From: Streptococcus pseudopneumoniae ATCC BAA-960 = CCUG 49455
Lineage (GTDB): Bacteria > Bacillota > Bacilli > Lactobacillales > Streptococcaceae
Direction of reading: 5' to 3'
DNA length: 64,000 nt
Assembly: GCF_002087075.1 (NCBI RefSeq)
Contig: NZ_MWSM01000007.1
Coordinates: forward strand, 76,078 to 140,077
The position numbers and the translations under genes are program-made. A model generated the notes under the pieces. That model saw only the letters and a list, made by a program, of their open reading frames with translations. It searched no databases and was not told where the DNA came from. Shown here piece after piece: positions 51,625 to 60,806 of this stretch; position 1 is the first letter of the stretch; every line of letters begins with the position of its first letter.

Positions 51625-52842
51625 ATGGAAAAATACAACAATTGGAAACGAAAATTTTATGCAATATGGGCAGGGCAAGCAGTATCATTAATCACTAGTG
51701 CCATCCTGCAAATGGCGATTATTTTTTACCTTACAGAAAAAACAGGATCTGCGATGGTCTTGTCTATGGCTTCATTAGTAGGTTTTTTACCCTATGCGAT
51801 TTTGGGACCTGCCATTGGTGTGCTAGTGGATCGTCATGATAGGAAGAAGATAATGATTGGTGCCGATTTAATTATCGCAGCAGCTGGTGCAGTGCTTGCT
51901 ATTGTTGCATTCTGTATGGAGCTACCTGTCTGGATGATTATGATAGTATTGTTTATCCGTAGCATTGGAACAGCTTTTCATACCCCAGCACTCAATGCGG
52001 TTACACCACTTTTAGTACCAGAAGAACAGCTAACGAAATGCGCAGGCTATAGTCAGTCTTTGCAGTCTATAAGCTATATTGTTAGTCCGGCAGTTGCAGC
52101 ACTCTTATACTCCGTTTGGGATTTAAATGCTATTATTGCCATCGACGTATTGGGTGCTGTGATTGCATCTATTACGGTAGCAATTGTACGTATACCTAAG
52201 CTGGGTAATCAAGTGCAAAGTTTAGAACCAAATTTCATAAGGGAGATGAAAGAAGGAGTTGTGGTTCTGAGACAAAACAAAGGATTGTTTGCCTTATTAC
52301 TCTTAGGAACACTATATACTTTTGTTTATATGCCAATCAATGCACTATTTCCTTTAATAAGCATGGAACACTTTAATGGAACGCCTGTGCATATTTCTAT
52401 TACGGAAATTTCCTTTGCATTTGGGATGCTAGCAGGAGGCTTATTATTAGGAAGATTAGGGGGCTTCGAAAAGCATGTATTACTAATAACAAGTTCATTT
52501 TTTATAATGGGGACCAGTTTAGCCGTTTCGGGAATACTTCCTCCAAATGGATTTGTAATATTCGTAGTTTGCTGTGCAATAATGGGGCTTTCGGTGCCAT
52601 TTTATAGCGGTGTGCAAACAGCTCTTTTTCAGGAGAAAATTAAGCCTGAATATTTAGGACGTGTATTTTCTTTGATCGGAAGTATCATGTCACTTGCTAT
52701 GCCAATTGGGTTAATTCTTTCTGGATTCTTTGCTGATAAAATCGGTGTAAATCATTGGTTTTTACTATCAGGTATTTTAATTATTGGCATTGCTATAGTT
52801 TGCCAAATGATAACTGAGGTTAGAAAATTAGATTTAAAATAA
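51625..52842 (+). CDS. mefE: Macrolide efflux protein Mef(E)
   Basis: This 405-residue major-facilitator antiporter has 12 hydrophobic segments. It contains the MFS loop motif [18 protein letters not shown] (after the second helix). It pumps out 14- and 15-membered macrolides and works together with MsrD. The start at 51625 has AGGAGA upstream. The sequence reads as mef(E)/mef(A) type; E is preferred because the gene sits in mega rather than a Tn1207-type element. Confidence 0.96.
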
Positions 52843-52862
52843 ACAATATTGGAGGAAATGTT

Positions 52863-54326
52863 ATGGAATTAATATTAAAAGCAAAAGACATTCGTGTGGA
52901 ATTCAAAGGACGCGATGTTTTAGATATAAATGAATTAGAAGTATATGATTATGACCGTATTGGTTTAGTAGGAGCAAATGGTGCTGGAAAAAGCACTTTA
53001 CTCAGGGTACTTTTAGGAGAATTAACTCCCCCAGGATGTAAAATGAATCGTCTGGGTGAACTTGCCTATATTCCCCAGTTGGACGAAGTAACTCTGCAGG
53101 AGGAAAAAGATTTTGCACTTGTAGGCAAGCTAGGTGTTGAGCAATTAAATATACAGACTATGAGCGGTGGTGAAGAAACAAGGCTTAAAATAGCACAGGC
53201 CTTATCGGCACAGGTTCATGGTATTTTAGCGGATGAACCTACGAGCCATTTAGACCGTGAAGGAATTGATTTTCTAATAGGACAGCTAAAATATTTTACA
53301 GGTGCACTGTTAGTTATTAGCCATGACCGCTATTTTCTTGATGAAATAGTAGATAAAATATGGGAACTGAAAGATGGCAAAATCACTGAGTATTGGGGAA
53401 ACTATTCTGATTATCTTCGTCAGAAAGAGGAAGAACGTAAGAGCCAAGCTGCAGAATACGAACAATTTATTGCGGAACGTGCCCGATTGGAAAGGGCTGC
53501 GGAGGAAAAGCGAAAACAGGCTCGTAAAATAGAACAGAAGGCAAAAGGTTCTTCAAAGAAAAAAAGTACTGAAGACGGAGGGCGTTTAGCTCATCAAAAA
53601 TCAATAGGAAGTAAGGAAAAAAAGATGTATAATGCTGCTAAAACCCTAGAGCACAGGATTGCGGCCTTAGGAAAAGTAGAAGCTCCGGAAGGCATTCGCA
53701 GAATTCGTTTCAGGCAAAGTAAAGCATTGGAGCTCCATAATCCATACCCTATAGTCGGTGCAGAAATTAATAAAGTATTTGGGGATAAGGCTCTGTTTGA
53801 AAATGCATCTTTTCAAATTCCGTTAGGAGCAAAAGTGGCGTTAACTGGTGGTAATGGAATCGGAAAAACAACTTTAATCCAAATGATCTTAAACCATGAA
53901 GAAGGAATTTCTATTTCGCCTAAGGCAAAAATAGGTTACTTTGCACAGAATGGTTACAAGTACAACAGTAATCAGAATGTTATGGAGTTTATGCAGAAGG
54001 ATTGTGACTACAATATATCAGAAATTCGTTCAGTGCTAGCATCTATGGGGTTCAAACAGAACGATATTGGAAAAAGTTTATCTGTTTTAAGCGGTGGAGA
54101 AATTATAAAATTGTTGCTTGCTAAAATGCTCATGGGTAGATATAACATCCTAATAATGGATGAACCCAGTAACTTCCTTGACATACCAAGTTTAGAGGCT
54201 TTGGAAATACTAATGAAGGAGTACACCGGAACTATCGTGTTTATCACCCACGATAAACGATTACTCGAAAATGTAGCAGATGTAGTTTATGAAATTAGAG
54301 ATAAGAAAATAAATCTGAAACATTAA
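52863..54326 (+). CDS. msrD: ABC-F ribosome protection protein Msr(D) (Mel)
   Basis: This 487-residue ABC-F protein has two ATPase domains: Walker [10 protein letters not shown] and GGNGIGKTT, signatures [10 protein letters not shown] and [11 protein letters not shown] charged linker (about residues 190-260) reaches into the ribosome to displace macrolides. There is no transmembrane part. It begins only 20 bp after mefE with GGAGG, so the leader peptide MYLIFM and its attenuator found in longer mef-msr spacers are absent. Confidence 0.96.
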
Positions 54327-54415
54327 ATTTAAGGTAGTCGCTGGTCAGTATAGTCTGTTCTGGTTGGCGACTCCATTGTTAAAGAGTATAAAGACTTTAG
54401 ATTTTATGAATATTA

Positions 54416-54450
54416 AAAATAGGAACAGTCAATTGAACTGCTCCTATTTT
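54416..54450. terminator. Bidirectional terminator between msrD and the umuC module
   Basis: AAAAATAGGAACAGT pairs with ACTGCTCCTATTTTT (one mismatch), with A- and T-runs on both sides. It separates the convergent msrD and minus-strand transcripts. Confidence 0.85.
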
Positions 54451-54743
54451 TCTGCTAAATATATTGTAGTTTTCTTATATGTATAATGATAGATTAGCGG
54501 ATTCTCATCTACGGTACTTACTTCAAATATGAAGAAGTGATCGCGGTTATCTCTGGACTTTTCCTTATTGAGGACAAAGTAATTCTTACGTGAAGTCGCC
54601 ATTGTTTTTAGGATATCATCAGTTAGGAAGGTCAATGGAATATTCATGTTAGAGTAGCGGTAGAAGTCACGTTCAAAATCTTGGTAGCTCTCGCTATAAT
54701 AGTCCATTTGTAGGTGATTACGCTGAAACTCAAGCTGATTCAT
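54444..54743 (-). CDS. DUF5960-like protein
   Basis: This 99-residue soluble protein starts MNQLEFQRNHLQMDYYSESY. It is commonly found downstream of umuC/YolD in streptococcal mobile elements and resembles DUF5960. Its function is unknown. The ATG at 54743 has AGGAGGTG upstream. It overlaps the YolD-like gene by 14 bp. Confidence 0.7.
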   Translation of the reverse strand: MNQLEFQRNHLQMDYYSESYQDFERDFYRYSNMNIPLTFLTDDILKTMATSRKNYFVLNKEKSRDNRDHFFIFEVSTVDENPLIYHYTYKKTTIYLAEK

Positions 54744-55098
54744 AGAGCACCTCCTCGACAAGTTCAATACTAATAATGTCTTTTAATTTCAAATTGATGT
54801 GACCTGTTGTAGTTTTTATCAAAATGAAATCTTTGGTCAGACTTGGTATTGTTCCAGTGTAGGAAACACGCTTGTTTTTTTCAATCACTTGAATGCGTGT
54901 GCGTAGCTGCCCGGCGTATACTTGACTGAGGAGTAATAATTTCTTCTCTAGTGATAAGTCAGACATGTACGTTACTTTGTTTGTATCATCAGAGAGTGCT
55001 GATGCATGTTCAGATAGGAAAAAGCCCATCCATTTTTGCATCTTTGTATCCTGGTACTCTCTTGCTGATTGAAATGGTAAATATGAACGGTCAATCAT
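54730..55098 (-). CDS. YolD-like protein
   Basis: This 122-residue protein starts MIDRSYLPFQSAREYQDTKM and has the YolD-like core with short beta-strands (TRIQVIEKNKRVSYTGTIPS). YolD-like proteins are partners of UmuC/Y-family polymerases in Firmicutes. It is retained in mega although umuC itself is broken. Confidence 0.75.
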   Translation of the reverse strand: MIDRSYLPFQSAREYQDTKMQKWMGFFLSEHASALSDDTNKVTYMSDLSLEKKLLLLSQVYAGQLRTRIQVIEKNKRVSYTGTIPSLTKDFILIKTTTGHINLKLKDIISIELVEEVLYESA

Positions 55099-55110
55099 AT
55101 CAAATCCTTT

Positions 55111-55446
55111 CTATGCAGAGGCAAGGGTATTTTTATCAAATTGAATCGTAAAACCTTGAATTCCCCCACCTGTGTAACATTCTTTAAAGCGATTGATTAC
55201 CTCAGTATAGATTATCACAGATGAGCTTGTTGGCTTAATGCTAAATGTAAATTCCAATGGTAATCGGTTTTCAGATTTAGCATGTACTAGTCGTATCGAT
55301 ATTTCAGTTGTTTTGAGTTTTCTCTGACGAAGTTTTGAAGTTGCTGTTTCAACGATTCCATGTAAAAATCTTTCAAGCATTTCAATATCATTACATCCTT
55401 TGCTACGGATTTCTGAAAATTGTACTGTATTTTTTTCTTGTTTCAT
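55111..55446 (-). CDS. Conserved hypothetical protein downstream of umuC
   Basis: This 111-residue protein starts MKQEKNTVQFSEIRSKGCND and is basic and soluble. Its ATG overlaps the stop of the umuC remnant by 4 bp. It is always found in this position in mega-type elements as far as I recall. No domain is recognised. Confidence 0.65.
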   Translation of the reverse strand: MKQEKNTVQFSEIRSKGCNDIEMLERFLHGIVETATSKLRQRKLKTTEISIRLVHAKSENRLPLEFTFSIKPTSSSVIIYTEVINRFKECYTGGGIQGFTIQFDKNTLASA

Positions 55447-55873
55447 TTTAATCCCTCCAATCCACCCGCGGAATGACCACCGATAAGTTTACTGCGTTCA
55501 ATATTTCTGGAACCTTCAGTTAGGACGGTTCCTTTTTGTATGGCTAAAAAACCAAACTGTTCTCTGACAACATCAATAGCTGTCTGAAGTCTATTATCTT
55601 TTTCAATTTGTTCTACATCATCAAAGAGTGATAGTAGAGTATAGCTTTCATCTACGAAGCCACTATAAGATACACCAATTTGTCTCACTGCACCAGAGGT
55701 GTATTTTTTCGGAATAATACAAGTACATGACTCACCATTGTTTTGGGGAGATTTGCGGGTTCAATTTTATTCTGAGCATTTATAGATTTTTTCATCTCAG
55801 TCCTAGAATAGCCAATATGAATAGAAACGACAGTAGTCAATACTAGGGCTACTGTTCCGTTCCACAGTATCAT
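55443..55873 (-). pseudogene. umuC C-terminal remnant with a frameshift
   Basis: The stretch encodes the C-terminal part of a Y-family polymerase (VVSIHIGYSRTEMKKSINAQ, then RQIGVSYSGFVDESYTLLSL and SKLIGGHSAGGLEGLK). The catalytic N-terminal two-thirds is missing at the mega end. A run of six A's near 55705-55710 puts the two halves in different frames; seven would join them. It is non-functional. Confidence 0.88.
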
Positions 55874-55929
55874 TTAAAAATCATTTTCACACCCTTTCGT
55901 CTATTAGTATAGAAGAAAGCTCTCAGCAC

Positions 55930-56061
55930 AGCCTGATAGGTTTCCATACACAACAACTCAAACAATGCTTGGTCATCATGGAGGGGTTGACCCCACTCCT
56001 CATCATGATAGGCAATGTAGAGCGGATTGGTCACCTTGACCCACGAACAACGTTTTGTCAT
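55930..56061 (-). pseudogene. tag: tag (3-methyladenine DNA glycosylase I), 5' fragment
   Basis: This holds codons 1-44 of tag (MTKRCSWVKVTNPLYIAYHD... ending ETYQA), including the N-terminal Cys and His region. After that the frame runs into mega and stops at 55870 (VLRAFFYTNRRKG). The remaining codons lie at 50088-50519. It follows ruvA by 9 bp, as in the intact operon. Confidence 0.95.
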
Positions 56062-56070
56062 GCTCTGCTC

Positions 56071-56664
56071 CTATTTGACCAACATTTTAAGGGCCGACTT
56101 GATATAGTTCTCAGCTGTATCTGTCGTTCCTTCAAAGAATTTCTTGATTTTCTTGAGTTCGGTCGCCTTGTATCCCAGTGCCAACATGGCTTCCATGGCT
56201 TCTTCCAATTCTTGGTTTTCAGCGCTTGCTTGCACTGCGACCTTAGCAGGAAGGTCATCTCCAGCAACTACTACCTTGCCTTCCAAGTCCAGCACCATCT
56301 GCTGGGCTGTTTTCTTGCCAATTTTAGGGAACTTGGTCAAGTAGGTAATATTCTTGGTTTCGATGGCTTGAACCAAGCCAGCATTGTCATCAGCAGCGAT
56401 AATAGCAAGAGCTGATACAGGACCAATCCCAGAGACCGAAATCAGACTGAGAAAGAGCTTTTTCTCGTCTTCTGAGCGAAATCCATAAAGCAGATGAGCG
56501 TCCTCACGCACGACTTGATGCACATAAATTTGAGTTTCTTGGTTGACCTGTCCTGAGTAAGCATAGGGATTAGCCACATGCAGGATATAACCGATACCAT
56601 TGATTTCAATAACAATGTATTTGGCAGTGATTTTGGTAATGATTCCTTTTAAATATTCGTACAT
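56071..56664 (-). CDS. ruvA: Holliday junction DNA helicase subunit RuvA
   Basis: RuvA binds four-way junctions and loads RuvB. The 197-residue product has the OB-fold domain I ([20 protein letters not shown]), helix-hairpin-helix domain II ([12 protein letters not shown] and [16 protein letters not shown]) and the C-terminal UBA-like domain III. It is first in the ruvA-tag pair, and the second gene is broken. Confidence 0.97.
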   Translation of the reverse strand: MYEYLKGIITKITAKYIVIEINGIGYILHVANPYAYSGQVNQETQIYVHQVVREDAHLLYGFRSEDEKKLFLSLISVSGIGPVSALAIIAADDNAGLVQAIETKNITYLTKFPKIGKKTAQQMVLDLEGKVVVAGDDLPAKVAVQASAENQELEEAMEAMLALGYKATELKKIKKFFEGTTDTAENYIKSALKMLVK

Positions 56665-56824
56665 AGTGTTCCTTCTCTCTTATTTCGTTTATCTAGTATA
56701 TCATATTTTCTTTATCCGAGGAGCGAGAATCGATTATCACAAATACAGTATATCAAAAACAATCGGTATTTATCTGTTGACATATTCAAAATTAAGTACT
56801 ATAATCATCTGTAATTGAATAACT

Positions 56825-56932
56825 ATCTTCAGGGCAGGGTGCAATTCCCTACCGGTGGTATAGCCCACGAGCCGAAAGGCATGATTTGGTGAAATTCCAA
56901 AGCCGACAGTATAGTCTGGATGAAAGAAGATA
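56825..56932 (+). ncRNA. FMN riboswitch (RFN element)
   Basis: The RFN hallmarks are all present: ATCTTCAGGGCAGGGTG, CCCTACCGGTGGT, GAGCCGAAAGGC, GATTTGGTGAAATTCCAA, GCCGACAGT and GGATGAAAGAAGAT. The start and end strands (ATCTTC/GAAGAT) close the multi-branched aptamer. It is followed by a terminator and then ribD, so FMN excess should switch the rib operon off. Confidence 0.96.
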
Positions 56933-56955
56933 AAAGTATATTTGTGCTTTTTGCG

Positions 56956-56993
56956 TGCTCTGAAATGATTACTTGTCATTTCAGAGCATTTTT
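56956..56993 (+). terminator. Riboswitch-controlled terminator of the rib operon
   Basis: TGCTCTGAAATGA (56956-56968) pairs perfectly with TCATTTCAGAGCA (56976-56988), followed by TTTTTG. It lies 24 bp after the aptamer and 76 bp before the ribD ATG. Confidence 0.92.
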
Positions 56994-57068
56994 GTTAATC
57001 GCATAAGTTTTCTTTTGTATGCCTTGAGTAGTCCCCTATTCAAGGTATATTTTTTTGGAGGTAGTGAG

Positions 57069-58169
57069 ATGAGCGATTCAAAATATATGAAATTAGCAAT
57101 AAAACTGGCACAAAAAGGGGCTGGTTACGTCAATCCCAATCCTATGGTTGGCGCAATTATTGTAAAAGATAATCACATTATCGGACAAGGTTATCATGAG
57201 TTTTTTGGTGGCCCACATGCTGAGAGAAATGCTCTTAAAAACTGTAGAAAATCCCCTGTCGGAGCGACGCTTTATGTAACACTTGAACCCTGTTGTCACT
57301 TCGGGAAAACACCTCCCTGTATAGATGCTATAATCGATAGTGGTATTACAAGAGTAGTCATTGGAAGCCTAGACTGTAATCCTATTGTATCTGGAAAAGG
57401 AGTAAAGATACTTGAGGAAAATAATCTTCAAGTTACTGTTGGAATTTTAGAAAATGAGTGTCTTAACTTAATAAAAAGTTTTAGAAAGTATATTACCCAG
57501 CATGTACCCTATGTTTTTATGAAATATGCAATGTCAATGGATGGAAAAATAGCCACTAAAACAAATCAATCCAAATGGATTACTGAAGAAGAAGCAAGAA
57601 AGCATGTGCATCAATTACGACACCATGTTAGTGCAATTATGGTGGGAGTCAATACTGTTATTCAAGACGATCCTTTGCTGACATGTAGATTGGAGGAAGG
57701 GAAAAATCCTATCCGTATCATATGCGATACACATTTACGAACTCCTCTTACCTCTAAAATCGTAAAAACAGCAAATGATATTAAAACTTACATTGCCACT
57801 TCCTCTGAAGACAAAAATAAAATGAAGCTATATCAAAATCATGGCTGTGAAATACTTTCCATAAAGAAAAAAGGCAATCATATAGACTTATCGAGTTTAA
57901 TGCAACATCTAGGAAACATGCAGATTGATAGCCTAGTTCTAGAAGGGGGCAGTCTAATGAATTGGAGTGCTTTGGAACAACAAATTGTTGATGAGCTGAA
58001 AATATATATTGCACCAAAAATTTTTGGAGGCAGTGCCAAGTTTCCTGTCGGAGGTGAAGGCATTTCTTTGCCAAATGACGCTATTAGATTGAAACCTTAT
58101 GCTTTTTCTCAAATAGGAAATGACTATCTCATAGAAAGTGAAGTGATTTATCCATGTTCACAGGAATAA
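57069..58169 (+). CDS. ribD: Bifunctional pyrimidine deaminase/reductase RibD
   Basis: This 366-residue protein has an N-terminal deaminase with zinc ligands HAE (in GGPHAERNAL) and PCCHFGKTPPC, and a C-terminal reductase (MKYAMSMDGKIATKT, VLEGGSLMNWSAL). It does steps two and three of riboflavin synthesis. The start at 57069 has GGAGG 7 bp upstream; an upstream start at 56973 would lie in the terminator. Confidence 0.96.
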   Translation: MSDSKYMKLAIKLAQKGAGYVNPNPMVGAIIVKDNHIIGQGYHEFFGGPHAERNALKNCRKSPVGATLYVTLEPCCHFGKTPPCIDAIIDSGITRVVIGSLDCNPIVSGKGVKILEENNLQVTVGILENECLNLIKSFRKYITQHVPYVFMKYAMSMDGKIATKTNQSKWITEEEARKHVHQLRHHVSAIMVGVNTVIQDDPLLTCRLEEGKNPIRIICDTHLRTPLTSKIVKTANDIKTYIATSSEDKNKMKLYQNHGCEILSIKKKGNHIDLSSLMQHLGNMQIDSLVLEGGSLMNWSALEQQIVDELKIYIAPKIFGGSAKFPVGGEGISLPNDAIRLKPYAFSQIGNDYLIESEVIYPCSQE

Positions 58170-58789
58170 TTGAAGAAATCGGAAAAGTTGAAAGAATACA
58201 GAAAGACTCTCGTAATTGTAAACTATCAATTAAAGCCTCAAAAATATTAACGGATATCCATTTAGGCGATAGTATAGCAGTAAATGGTATCTGTCTTACA
58301 GTTACTCATTTCAATCATCAATCCTTTACAGTTGATGTAATGAATGAAACATGGAGTCGAACAGCTCTTACTCTATTAAAACATGGAAGTGAGGTGAATC
58401 TAGAAAGAGCCTTATCTGTCAACGGTCGACTTGGGGGTCACGTCGTTACAGGACACATTGATGGTACAGGAAAAATCTCGTCAATAAAAAAAGATAATAA
58501 TGCTGTATGGTATCAAATCAACACACAAAAAGAAATTTTAGATTTAATAGTTGAAAAAGGATCTATTACAATTGACGGCATTAGTCTGACTGTCGCTAAA
58601 GTCTCCAAAGTAAACTTTTCAGTATCTGTTATCCCTCATACCTTGGAACAAACCATTCTTAAGAGTAAACAAGTCGGGAGTACAGTAAATCTTGAAAATG
58701 ATATCTTAGGTAAATATGTGCAAAAACTGATGGATAATTCTCCAAAATCAGAAATATCTAAGGAACTATTATATCAAAATGGATTTTAG
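58154..58789 (+). CDS. ribE: Riboflavin synthase, alpha chain
   Basis: This 211-residue enzyme dismutates two lumazines to riboflavin. It has the duplicated barrel: FTGIIEEIGKVERI at the start, and in each half the GDSIAVNGICLTV / KGSITIDGISLTV motif. It overlaps ribD by 16 bp, so coupling is likely. Confidence 0.97.
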   Translation: MFTGIIEEIGKVERIQKDSRNCKLSIKASKILTDIHLGDSIAVNGICLTVTHFNHQSFTVDVMNETWSRTALTLLKHGSEVNLERALSVNGRLGGHVVTGHIDGTGKISSIKKDNNAVWYQINTQKEILDLIVEKGSITIDGISLTVAKVSKVNFSVSVIPHTLEQTILKSKQVGSTVNLENDILGKYVQKLMDNSPKSEISKELLYQNGF

Positions 58790-58808
58790 CAGAAAGGATA
58801 ATCAGTCA

Positions 58809-60014
58809 ATGGAATATCGAAAAATACAAGAAGCATTAGAAGCATTGCAGAAGGGACGACTTGTTCTTGTTATAGACGATAAGGATAGAGAAAATGAAGG
58901 AGACTTAATTTGTTCTGCACAAGCAGCTACAACAGAAAATGTTAATTTTATGGCTACTTATGCCAAAGGATTAATTTGTATGCCTATGAGCGAAAGTTTA
59001 GCTAATCAATTAATGCTTTCACCTATGGTTGAAAACAATACAGATAATCATAAGACTGCTTTTACAGTTTCAATTGATTATAAAGAAACGACCACAGGTA
59101 TTTCTGCCGAGGAAAGAGGACTGACCGCACGTATGTGTGTAGCTGAAGATATAATACCCTCTGATTTTCGCAGGCCAGGACACATGTTTCCTTTAATTGC
59201 AAAAAAAGGTGGTGTTCTAGAAAGAAATGGACACACAGAAGCAACTGTTGATTTATTAAAATTAGCTGGACTAAAAGAGTGTGGCCTATGTTGTGAAATA
59301 ATGAATCATGATGGCAAAATGATGAGAACAGATGATTTAATTCAGTTCTCGAAGAAACACAAGATTCCACTAATTACCATCAAAGAATTACAAGAATATA
59401 GAAAAGTATATGATCAGCTGGTAGAACGAGTTTCAACTGTCAATATGCCTACTAGATACGGTAATTTCAAAGCAATTAGCTATATAGATAAACTAAATGG
59501 GGAACATCATCTTGCTCTTATTATGGGAAACATAGAGGATGAAGCCAATGTATTATGTCGGGTCCACTCCGAATGTTTAACAGGAGATGTTTTAGGCTCT
59601 TTACGTTGCGATTGTGGACAGCAATTCGATAAAGCTATGAAAATGATTGTTGAGAATGGTTCGGGTGTCTTACTTTACTTGCGACAGGAGGGACGAGGAA
59701 TTGGACTTATCAATAAATTAAAAGCCTATCATTTACAAGATCAAGGCATGGATACGCTTGATGCCAATCTTGCATTAGGCTTTGAAGGTGATTTAAGAGA
59801 ATATCATATTGGAGCACAAATGCTTAAAGACCTAGGACTACAGTCACTACATTTACTGACAAATAATCCTGACAAAGTTGAACAGTTAGAAAAATATGGA
59901 ATTACCATTTCCAGTAGAATACCAATCGAAATAGAAGCCAATCCTTACGATAGTTTTTATTTAGAAACAAAGAAAAATCGAATGGGTCACATTTTAAATA
60001 TGGAGGAAAAATAA
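58809..60014 (+). CDS. ribBA: Bifunctional DHBP synthase/GTP cyclohydrolase II
   Basis: RibB and RibA are fused: the DHBP synthase half (VIDDKDRENEGDLICSAQ and RRPGHMFPLIAKKGGVLERN...HTEA) reaches about residue 200, and the GTP cyclohydrolase II half follows (VHSECLTGDVLGSLRCDCG with the zinc cysteines, LRQEGRGIGLINKL). I take 58809 as start (401 residues, AAAGGA upstream). An earlier ATG at 58779, overlapping ribE, adds 10 residues and is also possible. Confidence 0.95.
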   Translation: MEYRKIQEALEALQKGRLVLVIDDKDRENEGDLICSAQAATTENVNFMATYAKGLICMPMSESLANQLMLSPMVENNTDNHKTAFTVSIDYKETTTGISAEERGLTARMCVAEDIIPSDFRRPGHMFPLIAKKGGVLERNGHTEATVDLLKLAGLKECGLCCEIMNHDGKMMRTDDLIQFSKKHKIPLITIKELQEYRKVYDQLVERVSTVNMPTRYGNFKAISYIDKLNGEHHLALIMGNIEDEANVLCRVHSECLTGDVLGSLRCDCGQQFDKAMKMIVENGSGVLLYLRQEGRGIGLINKLKAYHLQDQGMDTLDANLALGFEGDLREYHIGAQMLKDLGLQSLHLLTNNPDKVEQLEKYGITISSRIPIEIEANPYDSFYLETKKNRMGHILNMEEK

Positions 60015-60482
60015 ATGAACACTTATGAAGGTAATTTAGTAGCGAACGATATTAAAATCGGTATTGTTGTAGCGAGATTTAATGAATTTATAACTTCAAA
60101 ATTATTATCTGGAGCACTGGATAATCTCAAAAGAGAGAATGTAAACGAGAAAGATATCGAGGTGGCCTGGGTTCCAGGAGCTTTTGAAATACCTCTGATT
60201 GCATCAAAAATGGCAAAAAGTAAAAAATATGATGCAATTATCTGCTTAGGAGCTGTCATTAGAGGGAATACAAGTCATTATGATTATGTATGTAGCGAGG
60301 TATCTAAGGGAATCGCCCAAATCAGTTTAAATAGCGAAATCCCAGTTATGTTTGGTGTGCTAACGACAGATACAATTGAACAAGCCATAGAACGAGCTGG
60401 CACTAAAGCAGGAAATAAGGGTTCTGAGTGTGCACAAGGCGCTATTGAAATGGTCAACCTAATTCGTACATTAGACGCATAG
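60015..60482 (+). CDS. ribH: 6,7-dimethyl-8-ribityllumazine synthase
   Basis: This 155-residue lumazine synthase, an icosahedral or pentameric enzyme, condenses the RibD and RibB products. It has the conserved [24 protein letters not shown] and [16 protein letters not shown] with the active-site His. It starts directly after the ribBA stop. Confidence 0.97.
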   Translation: MNTYEGNLVANDIKIGIVVARFNEFITSKLLSGALDNLKRENVNEKDIEVAWVPGAFEIPLIASKMAKSKKYDAIICLGAVIRGNTSHYDYVCSEVSKGIAQISLNSEIPVMFGVLTTDTIEQAIERAGTKAGNKGSECAQGAIEMVNLIRTLDA

Positions 60483-60533
60483 AACAGACTCTACTTTTAG
60501 ACGAATAAAGAAACTTGGCAAAATCGCAATTTA

Positions 60534-60692
60534 ATACTCTGTGAAAATCATAGAGCAAACTAGGAAACCAGTCGCAGAGTGGTAAAACACAACTTCGATG
60601 TTACAGACAAAACTAGCAAAATTAGCTCAAAACACTGTTTTGAGATTACTGATAAAACTGACCTGGTTTGAAGAGATTTTCGAAAAGAATTA
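60534..60692. repeat. Degenerate BOX-type repeat
   Basis: It begins ATACTCTGTGAAAATCATAG and ends GAAGAGATTTTCGAAAAGAA, with two middle segments (GCTCAAAACACTGTTTTGAG). It has diverged more than the copy at 48402. It lies 52 bp after ribH. Confidence 0.7.
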
Positions 60693-60721
60693 GGAAAAAA
60701 TGAAGTAAATATTTCTATGAT

Positions 60722-60769
60722 AAAACGCATAAAATCAAGGTTTTTGAACACCTGATTTTATGCGTTTTT
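60722..60769. terminator. Bidirectional terminator between ribH and mutL
   Basis: AAAACGCATAAAATCA (60722-60738) pairs with TGATTTTATGCGTTTT, flanked by A- and T-runs. It separates the convergent rib and mutL transcripts. Confidence 0.85.
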
Positions 60770-60806
60770 CTGATTTTGAACATTTTTCCCAGACTTTTTT
60801 ATACTT

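Larger units (their letters stand above)
50520..55929 (+). mobile_element. mega macrolide-resistance element inserted in tag
   Basis: This 5,410-bp insertion carries mefE and msrD with the MTASMRLR leader, plus a minus-strand remnant module of umuC, a short conserved gene, a YolD-like and a DUF5960-like gene, as in pneumococcal mega. tag is a known mega site. No intact transposase or integrase is inside, only a possible C-terminal recombinase remnant (51069-51239). The size and the 20-bp mefE-msrD gap fit the shorter mega variant. Confidence 0.93.

Noticed and set aside
56770..56979. Minus-strand frame across the FMN riboswitch
   Set aside because: The conserved bases belong to the RFN element; the frame is accidental.
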